In this document: piece by piece, positions 11,906-24,419 of the stretch
Position numbering within the stretch: position 1 is the stretch's first letter
Layout: each line of letters begins with the position of its first letter
NCBI GenBank assembly: GCA_958298945.1
Contig: OY282610.1
Coordinates: 26,734,167-26,798,166, forward strand
Source: Atherix ibis
Taxonomy: Eukaryota > Arthropoda > Insecta > Diptera > Athericidae
DNA: 64,000 nt
Reading direction: 5' to 3'
Translations under genes and position numbers: made by a program
The notes under the pieces: model-generated
Databases searched by the model: none
What the model saw: the letters and a program-made list of their open reading frames with translations, nothing else
What the model was told of the DNA's origin: nothing

Positions 11906-14900
11906 TTAAACTTTGTGTTTTATTTGATTAATTTTTCTTTAAACAAAAAACGAATCATAATCTCCTGGTTGAATTTAAGTAACTAAAAATTCTTTCTTAG
12001 TTTTAATGCCCATATTTTTAATTATCCTTAATTTTCGGAAAATTTTCTATCATTTTTTTAAATCAAGCAAATCTACTTTAAATTCTTCCTATCAGCACCA
12101 TTAAAACGAGTATCTTCGTATACAATAAATTTTTGATTACAATATTTTTCAGGGAACAGGAAACGCACCAATAATTTATTGAATATTCTTAAAATGTCGA
12201 AGACTTAAAGTCAATACGTATTTTAAGGAGCGTAATAATTTTTTGTTGTGTATGCTCGTAAAAAAATACAAAAGGGAAAAATCGCATGGGATTTTTGTGA
12301 TTTCTATTTAATAGTATCTGAATTGGATTCCAGAAGTTAATTCGAATTACTGTGGCTGTTTTTGATGTGCGGAAAATTATACATTCACCAATGTGCTAGC
12401 AATTTTACGTTAATTTCGTCAAAAATGAATATTTATACGAGGAGTATTTGGCGTTATTATTGAGAAATTCTTTTTACTACCAAAACTGCTAAAACATTAT
12501 ATTAATAAAGTTTTCTTATATCGATAATTTATGTTCAAAAATTTATTAACTGAAAATTTCATTTATTTTTCCAGCATTATTCCCTAAGGACTATTTTTAT
12601 TTGAAATTTGCACCAAACAAAAATTCATTTTATTTACTTATCATTAGAGGGATTTTCTGCATAACATATAATTAGAGGGATTTTATATTTTTGCCATTTT
12701 AATGGTATTTTATCGAAGCTATTTTTTTTCTAATAAGAATGTTTAAATCGATTTGATTGTAATTTTTTTCTTAAAAGAATAATTATTGTAAAAAAAACAA
12801 ATTGTTTATTAACTTAAGTTAAGAAATGGGGATTAGAGGAACATAATGAAATGCTGTTTAAATTTAAATTAATTAAAGAAAATTTAATAAGTAAAAATAA
12901 AAATGCCTGAATTAAAGAGAAAATATTTTTCAAATGCGACCATGCTTAGAAAGAGTTCAGTGATCATACCCCGAATGGGGGTTAAGTCCGTGCTTTAATT
13001 AGGTTTGCGAATGCACTTGATTCAAGCCAATGCTATGGTGCCATCTCGACTTAGAATTTCTTCAATTAATCCATCGAAAAGATATTGTTCTCAATTTTTA
13101 ATTATTAATAATTATATTTTTAAAATAACTTATTAAGATATTATTTCATACACATTTAAATAAGTTTTTTTTTTTTTTTAAAAGCTTTAAGAAAAATTCC
13201 AAAATTTGTTAAAATTAGGAAAATTGTCAAAACAAATTTAAATTATTCAATTTTCCTTGAATTTGTATTTTTTAATTTTGATTTTTTTTTTGTAATTTGT
13301 TAATTTTTAATTACTTGATAAATAAATGCAAGAAATTTGAAATATATTGAATAATAACAGAAAGTTTTTCAAATGAAAATTGAAAAGAAAACATTTTTTT
13401 TTTGCTTTAGTTTTTTTTATTAAATTGATTTAAAATTTTTGAAAAGATTCTTTTTGATATTTTTTGTTGTTGTTTTATATTTTGTTGTTGTTGTATGCGG
13501 TTTAGTGTAAAATTTAGACTATTCCCCTGTTAAGGATGATAATAAGATATGGAAAAATATGCAAACAGACACAGAAATTGTTATTACAGATGATTAGATA
13601 TGTAAATAGTTGTGAATAGAGTCGATGGTAAAATAAAAAAAGCATATCAGACAAGCGGGTGAGATGGTATTTTTGTTTTTAAATGAAAATGAAATGTTAT
13701 TTAACCATATAATCATAGAATTTACATCTCCCATATCGGTAATAACCCATCCTTTTACAAGAGAACAAATTTAATTAAATAAATAAATTCTATTAGTCCA
13801 TTTCAGTTTAGTTTGCGAATCACAAAAAAAAAAATTTATTAGCCAAAATGGAGCAGCGCACATAAACGACGATTGCTAAACGTGATCATGCTACCACTTG
13901 TAGAATGAAGCTTTTTACAGAATTCTTAAAACTTTTAATAGAGTTTGTCCTTTTTGTCATGTTTGCATTTTATTTATTCTAAGATTCTTATCTTGTTTTT
14001 TTTTTAATTTTTTATTTTATTTTGTCTTGTTGTACCACCATAAAACTATCCAACAAATACTTTTTGTAAAAAATCAACAAATAGAAATAGTATGGAAGAC
14101 CTTGAAAAGAAAATAAAAATGCAAAATAATGATAAGCTTAAGTAAGAAAAAAAAAATTAAATTAAATATCATGTAAAAAAGGACGAAATTTGTTCGAATT
14201 AGTATTAAAACTTAAAACAAACAAGAAATTCGATTTGAATTTGTGATAACAATTAACCTACCTTTCCAAATACGTATTGTTTGTCCTTTCTCAGAGTCCT
14301 TGAATAGTGCAATATTTTTCTTCTTCTCTAAGAGAATTTTTCTACACTAATTTTAGATAATATCACCACAAACTTTTATTATAGGGAATTTTTTCTTTTG
14401 AAAATATTTTTGAGGAAAATTTATAAACACTTCTTCTTAACGTTTAAAAAATATTTTTTGTTTTCTTTTTTTAAATATTACATATTAATTTTTATATGTA
14501 AACCTTTTTTAACTGATGCAAAAACCATCATATTTTTTAACATTGATTTCATTGTAATCTCTGGAATTAGCAAAAAATACAATATTTCCAGACAAAATGA
14601 AAAACAAACTAAATATATTGTAATTAAAAGTTTTTGGGATAGTCATAAATTTATTAACTAAATAAAATATAAATATTTCTAAAAAAAAATTATAATTTTT
14701 TAGTAGTTTTTAGTAATTTCTCATGAGGGTTGGCGTCAGAAACTTTGTTATCCAAAAAGCCAATAGTTTGTTTTGATTTAAAACTTTTGAATTTTTTTCT
14801 TCAAATTTTTTAATTTTTTTTATTTTTATATTTAAAATTAGTTATGAATATATTTTTTTTTTACTAAATTTTATACATTCTACAATACTATCGAAAAAAG

Positions 14901-17215
14901 ATGTTTATTTTTATTCATGGAATTTTTTTAAATATCTTTTTTTTGATGAATTTTTTTATTTGAATTTAATCAAAAAAAAAATATTTTTCTTTTTTATGAA
15001 ATTTAAAAAACAAGTATTTTTACTTAATTTTGTTGGTTTTTTTTTTTTTTTTTTTATAAAATTAGCATATTTTTTATGATAAGTGGAAATTTCAGAATTT
15101 ACATTTATTTTATGGAAATTTTTTCCATAAGTTTTTTTTTTACCAATTATTTATTAGTTTCAAGTAATCTTTTAGTCCATATTTGATTCAAAATATAAAA
15201 GAAAAGTCAAATGAAAAGTTATGGAATAATTTAAATTTTTGTTTGATATAAATTCAACAAAAATTAGAATAAATTTTGAAAAAGCATTTTTTTTCTCTCT
15301 TTGTAAATTCCAAATAATTTTCCATAAATTTACTAAAATAATCGGTAAAATATTTTCTATATAATTTTAAACCATTTAAAGTAATTAAAAAAAAAAAACA
15401 ACAACACCTGATCTATCTGCCTGTTAATGTATTTGGTAAGTAATTAATTCAAGAAAATAACTACTACATTCAATATAAATTGTCCTTTAATGATACTAAA
15501 AATTTTAATGACTATGAAATTATGCAATACATAAAAAGGTATTAATGATGATCAGTAATTATGTGTATATTGTAAGGGAATCATTAAAGAAAGAAAAAAT
15601 AATAGAAAAGAAATTTTTTACAAAAGGATTTAAATGGTAAACGTGTAAAGAGGAGCCCATCAAGGATAATGATCCATAGACGGACAAATGGTAATCAGGA
15701 TAGAAGTGCGAACATCAACTTGAATATGTCTTGAATATAAAACTTAAACTAAAATTGAAATAAAAGTGGAAATAGAAATATTAATGTACGTGTATATGAG
15801 CACACGGATGTTAGAGGGAGACTATTTGGGGACAGGAAATGGATATAATGGGTAGTGTCGAATTGATAACTTGGACACATATACGACTACAGCCGTCCAT
15901 GGACACGAATGACGACACAGGCTACTATTTGAATAGGTAATACCTCTTTTCTGCTTGATGCTGATAGCTTTCACTAAATAGGTGACTGTTGATACTGGAA
16001 CTGGTATACTGGATCTAGGATAAGGGACAAGGACATGAACACGTGAACACAACGATGAGAGGATTGGTAAACTTTGAAGAACTTTTCAAATGAATCTTGA
16101 TCAGAAACAAACAAAAAAAACAACTTCACCAATGTTATATACATCAAATTGCAATCTATTCACATTCAAGCACATTGAATCCTTATAATTTCAAAACGAA
16201 CAAAAATATTTAAATAAAAGAAGAACAAAAAATACCATAACCAATTTTATACTCATCTAAATATGAATATTCTTTATGTATCTTTTATCCTTTTTATTTT
16301 TTATCCCTTTTCTTGGTATTTTTATATTAAATATGTTCACAAACAAATTCAATAATAAAAATTCACAACATAAAAAAAAATATAGAATTATATATCACTA
16401 ATATTATATATTTTAAATTCACCATTAAAAAGGGGGGGGGGGGGTTGTAGGAAAAAATTTATTTGAAATTTTACTGCTTAGATTTTTATGAATTTTTTTC
16501 GAATTAAAATATTTACGCGCCGAAAATTATACAAACGAAATTTTCTCTTAATTAATTCCCGAAATTTACGTGCGGTTACATAAATGCAGAAGTGCTCTTA
16601 CATTAGTACTATTATTATTATAATTGTTTTTTTTTATTTATTTTTTTTTTTTTTAAATTAGTTCTATTAGCATAAAGACTATATTAATTTTTTGCATAAA
16701 TTTTTTTTTACAAATTATTTTAATTGGAATTTTTATATATTTTTAAAGTGTTTTCCTTGTACAAGTTTTTTTTTTTTCTTAATTTTTTAACTAAGCATCT
16801 ATATTAAAAATTATTAATACAGAAACTAATTACTTTCATTTTTTTAAATAGTTCACTTTTAAAATAAAAAAAAAATTACCAATTTTTAATGTGCTTTTTT
16901 ATATAAAAAAATCTCTACTTTTGATAAAATAATAATAATCAAATGGAAAAAAATACAATAAATAACGATAATTATTAGTTAATTAAATTTATTATCATTA
17001 ATAATAATAATAATAGTACAATAATAGTCGAAATAATAATAACGATAAGAGTAAATATAGTCGAATTGTAACAATTTACAATAATAACAATAAAAAATAC
17101 TCTAAATCAACAACAAAAAAAAAACCAAGAAAAAAACTATGTAATTTTAAGTATAATTTTTTTAAAAAGTTTTTCTCCTGTTTTTTTTTTTATATATATA
17201 TTTTTTTTTAATTTT
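11906..17215. other. AT-rich desert with homopolymers, no gene
   Basis: More than 5 kb is dominated by A and T runs. A small less AT-rich island lies at about 12950-13060 and contains an ACCCCGAATGGGGGT hairpin. Another lies at about 15640-16070. Neither has a usable reading frame or recognisable family. Trinucleotide-like AAT/ATA runs occur at about 16990-17100. No transposon ends, tRNA or conserved coding sequence was recognised. Confidence 0.55.
16432..16444. repeat. Poly-G tract of 13
   Basis: Thirteen consecutive G residues stand in otherwise very AT-rich DNA, preceded by AAAAA. Such a run is prone to sequencing and assembly length error, so the exact count is uncertain. Confidence 0.9.
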
Positions 17216-17900
17216 TCGAAATAGTTTTTAACCTTTACGACTGACCGATGCGAACGTTAGACAGCGACTAAAGTGATATGAGAAAGCTTCGCACTCGATC
17301 TGACGTGGTGAAGCTGTACTACGTTAATTTTGGCTATGGAAACGAGTTAATTCAACAGTTGAATATTATATCCTGAGCTTTAGATACAGGATCCTAAATG
17401 GTACAATTGAACTGGGTCGAGATGAAGACGAATTTTATCGAACATTCACGAAACCAGTCGAATCGAGTTGAGTTGAGTTGTTGCCGATATTTACTGCTGT
17501 TTTTGTTGTAGGCTTTTATCAGGACGAAAGTCTTTTTCATACAAAACCAACCGAATGTAAGCTGTTGCTCATTTGGCAAAAGCTTTTCGTAACAACGCGG
17601 CAAATGCTCGCATTCATGATACCCTCTGCCATCTTATTTATACGTCCTTACCTTCGAGCATGTTTAAAGAATTGAAAGGATTTTTATGCCGGAGGACAAT
17701 AATACGAATGGTATGAGGATTGTCGCAAAATCAAAGAATTGAAAGTGAGGATGGATATGCGTAACGATGGTCATGCTAATAGTAAATATTTTATTGTAAG
17801 CGAAATTCGCGCGAGATGAATTCAAGTGTAACTTAGAGACAGTCTGGCTCCACCACATAAACACGGAGCTTTTACCGTCCTTGAAAATGGTAATCGGACA
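17216..17900. other. Less AT-rich island, possible promoter or 5' exon
   Basis: This 0.7-kb stretch stands out from its AT-rich flanks by balanced composition and frequent CG dinucleotides. A TATAAATA box can be read on the minus strand at 17635-17642, and an insect initiator-like TCAGT occurs on the minus strand near 17240. Small open frames exist on both strands (17478-17675 plus, 17394-17603 minus) but none resembles a known protein. A non-coding first exon of a gene outside the window, an enhancer or a decayed transposon are all possible. Confidence 0.3.
17635..17642 (-). promoter_or_regulatory. Candidate TATA box (minus strand)
   Basis: TATAAATA on the minus strand lies within the less AT-rich island, with about 400 bp of non-repetitive sequence downstream. 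Chance TATA motifs are common in AT-rich DNA, so the call rests only on the local context. Confidence 0.18.
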
Positions 17901-19360
17901 GAAACTCTATATGGTGACGTAAATTCCATATGCGATTTTTGATATTAAAAATTATCTCTCAATTGGCTTTTTCTCTTTAATTTATTCAAAAAGTCAAAAT
18001 CAAATTAAAATAATATTAAACCTCAAAAAAAAAAAAAAAAAAAATCAACAATCCAAATTATTTTACAGAAGTATGATTATAAAAATAAAATAGTTTACAG
18101 CCAACAGAACTCAAGAAAAGAAAAAACAATATAAAAAAAGATGATGAAAAAAACGTATAAATAAAGCTTTTGAAGAAGCATAAATGAATATATAGAAAAA
18201 GTGATATAAAAATCGAACTAATATACTAAATAAACAAATAAATAAACAAACGCATCAATAAATAAGTGAATGATTGAATGAATAAACAAATAAATAAAAT
18301 TTTCTATTACAATATAATAATATGGATGAATTTTTCCTGTGGACAAAAATACGAAAAAATTATGATAAGGACGAATAATAATATAATTTTAAAAAAAAAG
18401 TACACATACAATCGTATCGAGCAAATATTTTTACAGACCAATTTGAAAAAATATCTTAAACCAAACGGAAAGAAAAAAATAAATTTAAATAAAAACAAAT
18501 GCATTTGTTATCCATGAATTAACTATAAAAACATTTTTTGCATAGAAAGGATCAAAGTAAATGAACTAGTCCGAAGGATTTAAAGGTAAATCGAAATTCT
18601 CTTATTCGCCCATCAATTGCTGACGGCTTTGTTGTATTTAAAGAAGAAAAGTTGTTAAAGAGGCTAGAACCAAGATAGCAAAAAGTTCTCATCCAACGAC
18701 TATATCTTAAAGCTTTTTGATATTGTCTTAAGAAATTTTGTAAAATTCTATTTAACTTTAATATTTTTTTAAATTGTTTGTTTTCTTGCATAAATATAAT
18801 TCTTGAATCGTACTTATTTTTTTCTATTCAATAGATTTAAATATAAATATTTTTTTCCTGAATATCAAAAAGAAAAGAAAAAGATATTTTTTTGTTCGAA
18901 AATTACTTTGTTGACTAGTAAATTTTAAACATTTCCAAATGGATAATAACGTATAAATAATTATAGTAGATATAGTCAGTGATATTTTAGATGAAGATAA
19001 ATTTTATTAAGTAATTTTATTTGTTAAATTTAGATATTTGCCACTTCCTGTTAATAATATATTAAGCCATTATTTAAAATAATCCCCAAACTGGGATGAG
19101 CATTTTGATGATTAGAAAAATTTCATTTTTAAATAATTAAAAAGGACTTTCAATAGTGATAAATTTCTTAGAATTTCTATCAAAGGCAATTTATTGATTT
19201 TTTAACGAAAAAATATGTTCTCAACCATAAATGACTTTATTTAATCATTTCAGGAATGATAAAGAATTAAATTTTGTTATTTGACTTTTTTTTATAACAA
19301 AAAAAATAATTAATGATATTATAAACGTTTTGATATTTCCAAGTAAATGTAACTAACGTA
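17901..19360. other. AT-rich intergenic, no gene
   Basis: A/T homopolymer-rich DNA, including a run of over 20 A near 18026-18045 and scattered AAATAAA tetramer-like runs near 18225-18300. Small open frames here are low-complexity lysine/asparagine or phenylalanine strings and are not credible genes. Confidence 0.55.
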
Positions 19361-19480
19361 CTTTCGTTTATTTGCGATGTTCCGCAAGGTAGTATACTTA
19401 GGCCCATTGTCTACACCATTCTTGCGAAAATACCAAAAATGCTTCCGAAACGTTCCCAACTCTTATTCAATTTGTTATGA
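19361..19480 (+). pseudogene. Non-LTR reverse-transcriptase fragment
   Basis: The plus-strand frame at 19361-19480 reads a CDVPQGSILRPIVYTI segment followed by AKIPK. This matches the PQGS motif of retrotransposon reverse transcriptases (typically G-V-P-Q-G-S-x-L-G-P). It ends at a TGA, and the region downstream, where the catalytic ADD box should be, is not readable. It is a short relic of about 40 residues. The element type (Jockey-, CR1- or I-like) cannot be decided from so little. Confidence 0.55.
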
Positions 19481-19499
19481 TATCTTTAGGCCTTGGATG

Positions 19500-20530
19500 G
19501 GTAGAGGAAGGTAATAAAATTTAGAATGTAAAATTAATATTAAGTTACCCTGCTAGGAATGCTTGTTCCTAGCTTATGCGGGGGTTCAAAGTAGTGCTGT
19601 ACCACCCATCATAACAACAAAATTATCATACCAAAAATATTAAGGGGAAAATGGAGACACCTAAAGTTGTCAATTTTTTCATGGGAGGGGAAGAAGGAGA
19701 AAAAACCATCCAAACAAAGGAAAAAGAATAGCAAATGTGTAGGCACCTACAAAAATTATAAAAAAAGATATAAAAAAATATAAATGAAAACCAAAAAGAT
19801 ATGGAAAAGGGTGAAGTGGACCGTCGAAGTTGATGGGATAGATTTAGTTGTTACTCACTTCTGCTCTTCTGTTTACTTTATAGTAGTTGAACATTCTTCT
19901 ATTATTTAATAGTTAAACTATACCACCAAAACTGGTCGAAACCACCACAACCATCCGATGCCCTAACCCCGAATGCCTCGTATTAACTCACTCCCTTTTA
20001 TGATGCCGGTTTATTCGTGTTCACATCATATATCTTCGTATCGTACGATCTAACGATCGGTTGCCGCGTTGATTCGACGAAGCGTTATCGAAACATGCAA
20101 TTTTTGGTAGTAGTGCTGCCAGAGGCACCAAAACTAACCAAAAACTCCATGCTGATTTATGCGCCACCTCTTTAATTTTTAGGCAACGAATTAATCGTCA
20201 ATGCTATCTAAAAATAGGTAAACGTAAATATATCCACGTAATTTTTACTCTTTTAATGGTAGTGCCATACTACAGAACTTGTATACTTAGAACTGCTTAT
20301 AGAAAAATGCTTGACAGAGAATTTACACACTAAAAACTAAACAGAAGATAATGTCAACTACTTTTAATTTAAGATAAAAGACCTAAACTTACAATAGACA
20401 AGAAAGTAATTTTATTGAGAGTCCTACTGAAATCAATATGGAATTATGGGCTAGAATTCTGAGGCTCTACAAAGCCTTCCAATTTTTGGCGGAACCAATC
20501 TTTTCAGTTAAAAATATTGTGTAAAATTAT
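19500..20530. other. Intergenic with less AT-rich island 19900-20230
   Basis: The left part is ordinary AT-rich DNA; a GCTAGGAATGCTTGTTCCTAGC-like stem of about 8 bp lies at 19553-19575. From about 19900 to 20230 the composition becomes balanced, with clustered CG dinucleotides and the palindromic motifs CGTACG and CGATCG. All frames contain stops. It has the look of an insect promoter or 5' untranslated exon but no gene can be attached to it. Confidence 0.35.
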
Positions 20531-20535
20531 AACTG

Positions 20536-21180
20536 CTTTCTTTTATGTTCATTGTAGTATTTATAATGCTCCCTTTTATGCCCTTAATTTAGACTTACGG
20601 ACTACAACCCTGAGAATCTACCAAATCTATCTTTCACTTAAAAAAGGAGTTATCGAAGTTAAGTTATTCTTTAACTTCGATAACTCTTTTTATATTTTCT
20701 GCAGTATTTATGATACTCCCTTTTATGCCCTCAATTTAGACTTACGGACTGGAATTATTATACGTCGATTCGTCCTTTTATATTTATTGGGGTGATTATA
20801 ATTTTCCCTTTAATGCCCTTAATTTAGACTTACAGACTATAACTATGGACATCCATCAAACTTCTCGTTAAATACAATCATTTCACTCAAAAATATTTCG
20901 ATGCCTCCTTTTATATTTTTTTTTTGTAGCATTTATGATGCTCCTTTTTATGCCCTCAATTTGAACTTACAGACTAAAATTAAGGATGTCCATCAAACTT
21001 CCCGTCAAAACCAATCCATTTAATAAAAAATAATTCGATGTTTCCTTTTATGTTTATTGTAGTATTTATGAAACTCCCTTTAATGCTCTTAATTTGGACT
21101 TACGGATTAGAACTCTGTTGTTCCACTAAGCCTTCTTATTCTTGTTAAATCCAATCCTTTTAGTTAAAGAAACTTTCAAA
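20536..21180. repeat. Five-copy tandem repeat (TTTATGCCCTTAATTTAGACTT unit)
   Basis: Five degenerate copies share TTTTAT, then a TTGTAGTATTTAT-like stretch, CTCCCTTTTATGCCC, and AATTTAGACTTACGGACT. They start near 20540, 20690, 20776, 20910 and 21046. Spacing ranges from about 86 to 150 bp, so copies carry internal indels. Copies 3-5 also share ATCCATCAAACTTC downstream. The units are not coding: the only sizeable frame (20517-20795) is an artefact of the repeat. A hairpin lies between copies 1 and 2. Confidence 0.85.
20647..20686. repeat. 16-bp perfect inverted repeat (hairpin)
   Basis: GAGTTATCGAAGTTAA at 20647-20662 and its reverse complement at 20671-20686 are separated by 8 bases. It sits between the first two units of the five-copy repeat. 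A run of T follows, but it is not a plausible terminator in a eukaryotic context. Confidence 0.85.
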
Positions 21181-23562
21181 AATAATATTTGTTATTCATT
21201 GTTAACTTAAAGTCCCATTTGTTTGTATCTCGTTATAAAAAGTTTCAATTTCATCTCTCCAGTCTTACTAATATCTTTGGGTGTAAGCTATTATCTTCTT
21301 CGAAGATTTAAGTTCCATTGACTTGGAAATTGGTTTTGATTTATTATTCACATATGTATATGTGAAAAGGAGAATCTTCGAAGGATTCTTAATGTCTATA
21401 ATGATTTTTTAAGTAAGATAAATTTACTTGTTATTATTTGATATATAATTACCGATAAAAAAATTATCAGAGACATTCTAGAATAGGACTAACTATAGCT
21501 TCGAAAGTGTTTAATACTTTTTCTGTCTGGGTTCAAGGATCTTAACTGATAACAATATGGAGGAATCAACTCATAAAATTGAAACTTGGGAAATTTGAGT
21601 TCCCAGCAAAACCTCTTAGCCTCGTTCGAGAGAAGCATCTTACAAAGAATATTTGGCCACCCATATGAGAAGAGATGATTCCTTAGCCTTAATAACGAGA
21701 AGATCATAGCAGGCTATCACAACTAAACTCAATAAGCTATGATGAGATGGTCACTTAGCTGAGGAAGATCCCCAACAAAAGCCCTTGTTTTTTATAAGAA
21801 AATGTGCTGAGATTACCAAATATTAAAAAACGTCTAGCGTTCTTTGATTCAGTACACTTCGGCAGAGCTCCTCCAATGATACTTTTAACAAATAAATTTT
21901 TTTCAACAATGTAAAACAAATCCAACAATTTTTTTTAAACATTATTAAAAATTGAAAAAATTTCATATTAAGTACTTATTAATAGTATGAATTACTAAAT
22001 TATAGACTATATTTACTCATGCCAAAATAATTTATCTCAAAAGTGAGTATTTCTAATGAAAAATTGCTATTTGCCTATAAAATTATGTCATTTAAATTTC
22101 AATGACATTGAAAGTAAAAATTAACAATCAAATTTACTGAAAATGGTAATTTTATGGACGAAATTTCATTGCTTTTTTTTTTTGGAGCGTCATTTATCAA
22201 AAAATTATCATAAAATCGGCAAATACTTCGAACAGTCTATACACCCACTGGAATGGACGAGTATAATTTGATGATATAAGAAAATAATCATTATTGAAAT
22301 ATTTGCTTTTAATTTTGTGAGAGATTTTTCCAGTATAATTTATTAGATTTATAAAGGGTATTTATCTTTATGATATTTTTCGTCTTTTCTTTTCTTATCT
22401 ATTTGCTATTGATCTATTTGTCTAAATGGTTTTTTTCTCTTGTATCCAAAGGGATGAAAAAATTTGTCTAATGATGATATTGCCAATAAAATACCGGAAA
22501 TTATCAATAAATTCTTACATCATTTTACTGAATCCTAAAAGATTTTGATATAATATTTCGGTTGAAAATTACTTTTAATGCTATTTTCACAAGCATAAAA
22601 AAAAACCCGCGCTAAGCTTCTGTTCAGCATTCAAGCCGGTTAAGCTATGCTGCTTTTTTGTCTGTAGTGTACATATTCTCTCATGTTCATAATTTTTATC
22701 AAATTTAGTAATGAAATTGAGTCACGTATGTATGTGTTTATGTAGGCTCTGTATGTCTATATATCCTAACAAATTTGCCATGTTCAAGGAATACTCGTAC
22801 ACAATAATTCTAGGTAGGAGAATAACGATAAAGAGAACAACATGAGCTTATCTAAATTACATAATAGGAATTACGATAAGAAGCATTAGTTTGGTAGTGG
22901 ATTTAGGATTATCAAATGCTTCCAGCTACTGAGGATAAAAGAAGGAAAGAGCAACCCCCCCAAAAAAAAGCAGACCACATCTAATAATAATTAGACTCAT
23001 GCTTACACATTAACGTTTGGCGGGAGAAAGAAGCTAAAATTAAAGGAATAAATAGAAGTGCACAGAAAAAAAATATTAATAATAATAAAATAAGGGAATA
23101 TCGAATAATAGCAGGACTTATGTACAAAGGTCTAAGTGGAAGTATATGTGCTTATAACTGAGAGTGTACACGGAGGCTCTTGACCTAAAAACGATTGCCA
23201 AAAATATGAAGTAGATCAGGAAGAGATGCTGATAAGAATTTCTTGTGGATTATTCTTTTATTATTATGATATTATGAAAGCTGTTCACTTTCACAATGAG
23301 TAACGGAATTACGCTTATATACGTAGTTCTCTGGCATCTGTCATGTTTGGTAGATGTCTTTCTATGCTCGTATTCTGCAGGATGTTGAATTCAACGAATT
23401 CCAGCTCATACCTCTTAGATAGTGGAATTCTATTGAAGATGAAAGGAAATCGAACAAAAATCATATTTGAATTTTTTTTTATATCAGCATTTTCTAAAGT
23501 TACGAAGGTTTTTTTACATTTTTCAAAAAAATAAAAACTCTTAAGGAATTCATAATCTTAAA
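21181..23562. other. Intergenic, no recognised gene
   Basis: Mostly AT-rich. A more balanced patch at about 21480-21860 contains a minus-strand open frame (21489-21707) with no recognisable domain; it may be decayed transposon sequence. A short inverted pair, CTTCGAAGAT and ATCTTCGAAG, lies within 21297-21383. No tRNA, transposon ends or exon-like signals were identified. Confidence 0.5.
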
Positions 23563-24200
23563 TATAGGGTGTCCCAAAATGGTCGTAAGAAATTATTTTA
23601 ATAGAAAAAAAAACAAATTTATAATTTTTTATTAATTCATAAAGTATACAGTATGAGATTATGTATATTGGATAAATAGTTTCCACAGCATTGCTGGCAC
23701 ATACATTAGATTAAAAAAAACCTTATTTTTGAAAAAAAAAACCGTCCAACGCCCTTTTGAAAGCATGATCTGGGCGGACAATTCCGACCACCAAAATGGG
23801 AAATTACAAAACCAGAAAATGAATCACGCTGCAATTGAATTGTTTCACAGGTTGTATAGCACATGGCACCGTCTTGTTGAAACCACATGTTATCCACATT
23901 CATATATTGCCATTAAGGCATAAAAGCCATGCCGCGATAACGAGCACCGTCAACTGTTTTTGTCTGACCAGCTGCATTTTCGAGGAAGAATGGTCCGATA
24001 ATGCCTCCAACCAAAAATCGCGCCAAACGCTAACACGCTGTGAATGCTATTGTTTCTCAACAATCACTCGTGGATTTTCTGAACCTCAAATGCGATAATT
24101 TTGTCGATTAACCAAGCCATCAAGATGAAAATGAACCTCATCGCTGACGATAATTTTGTTCGAAAAATCTGCATTCACGTGTTGTTGTTCCATAATTTAT
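23563..24200 (-). mobile_element. Decayed Tc1/mariner-superfamily (DDE) element, 5'-truncated
   Basis: The right end of the element, read on the minus strand, terminates at TATAGGGTGTCCCAAAATGG (plus-strand orientation, 23563-23582), a terminal motif familiar from insect IS630/Tc1-type elements. Minus-strand remnants of a DDE transposase are readable with frameshifts: NKIIVSDEVHF (first Asp), SENPRVIVEK, a VNADNMWFQQDGAMC-like segment (second Asp in QQDG) and PPRSC at 23770-23790. This is not the D34D mariner type but the related group with a WFQQDGA motif. Stops and indels are frequent, and the N-terminal half and left terminus are missing. Confidence 0.72.
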
Positions 24201-24374
24201 TCCCATATTAGTAATTAAGGAAGACTAAATATTGGTAAATAATTTCTAAAACAAAAAGAAGATAATTAACGAGTTCTGAAAATATGAATATTTTAAGGAA
24301 CGAAATTATCAAAGGAGAAAACTATTGAAGAAATTATAAATCGGCATTAGTGTGGCGAACATTCTTAATGCATA

Positions 24375-24400
24375 GTTGTTTGTTGTTGTTGTTGTTGTTT
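24375..24400. repeat. (GTT)n microsatellite
   Basis: A GTT trinucleotide run of about eight units with one interruption, just upstream of the AGTACT-type array. Confidence 0.9.
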
Positions 24401-24419
24401 TTCAAAAAATTCTTTTATT

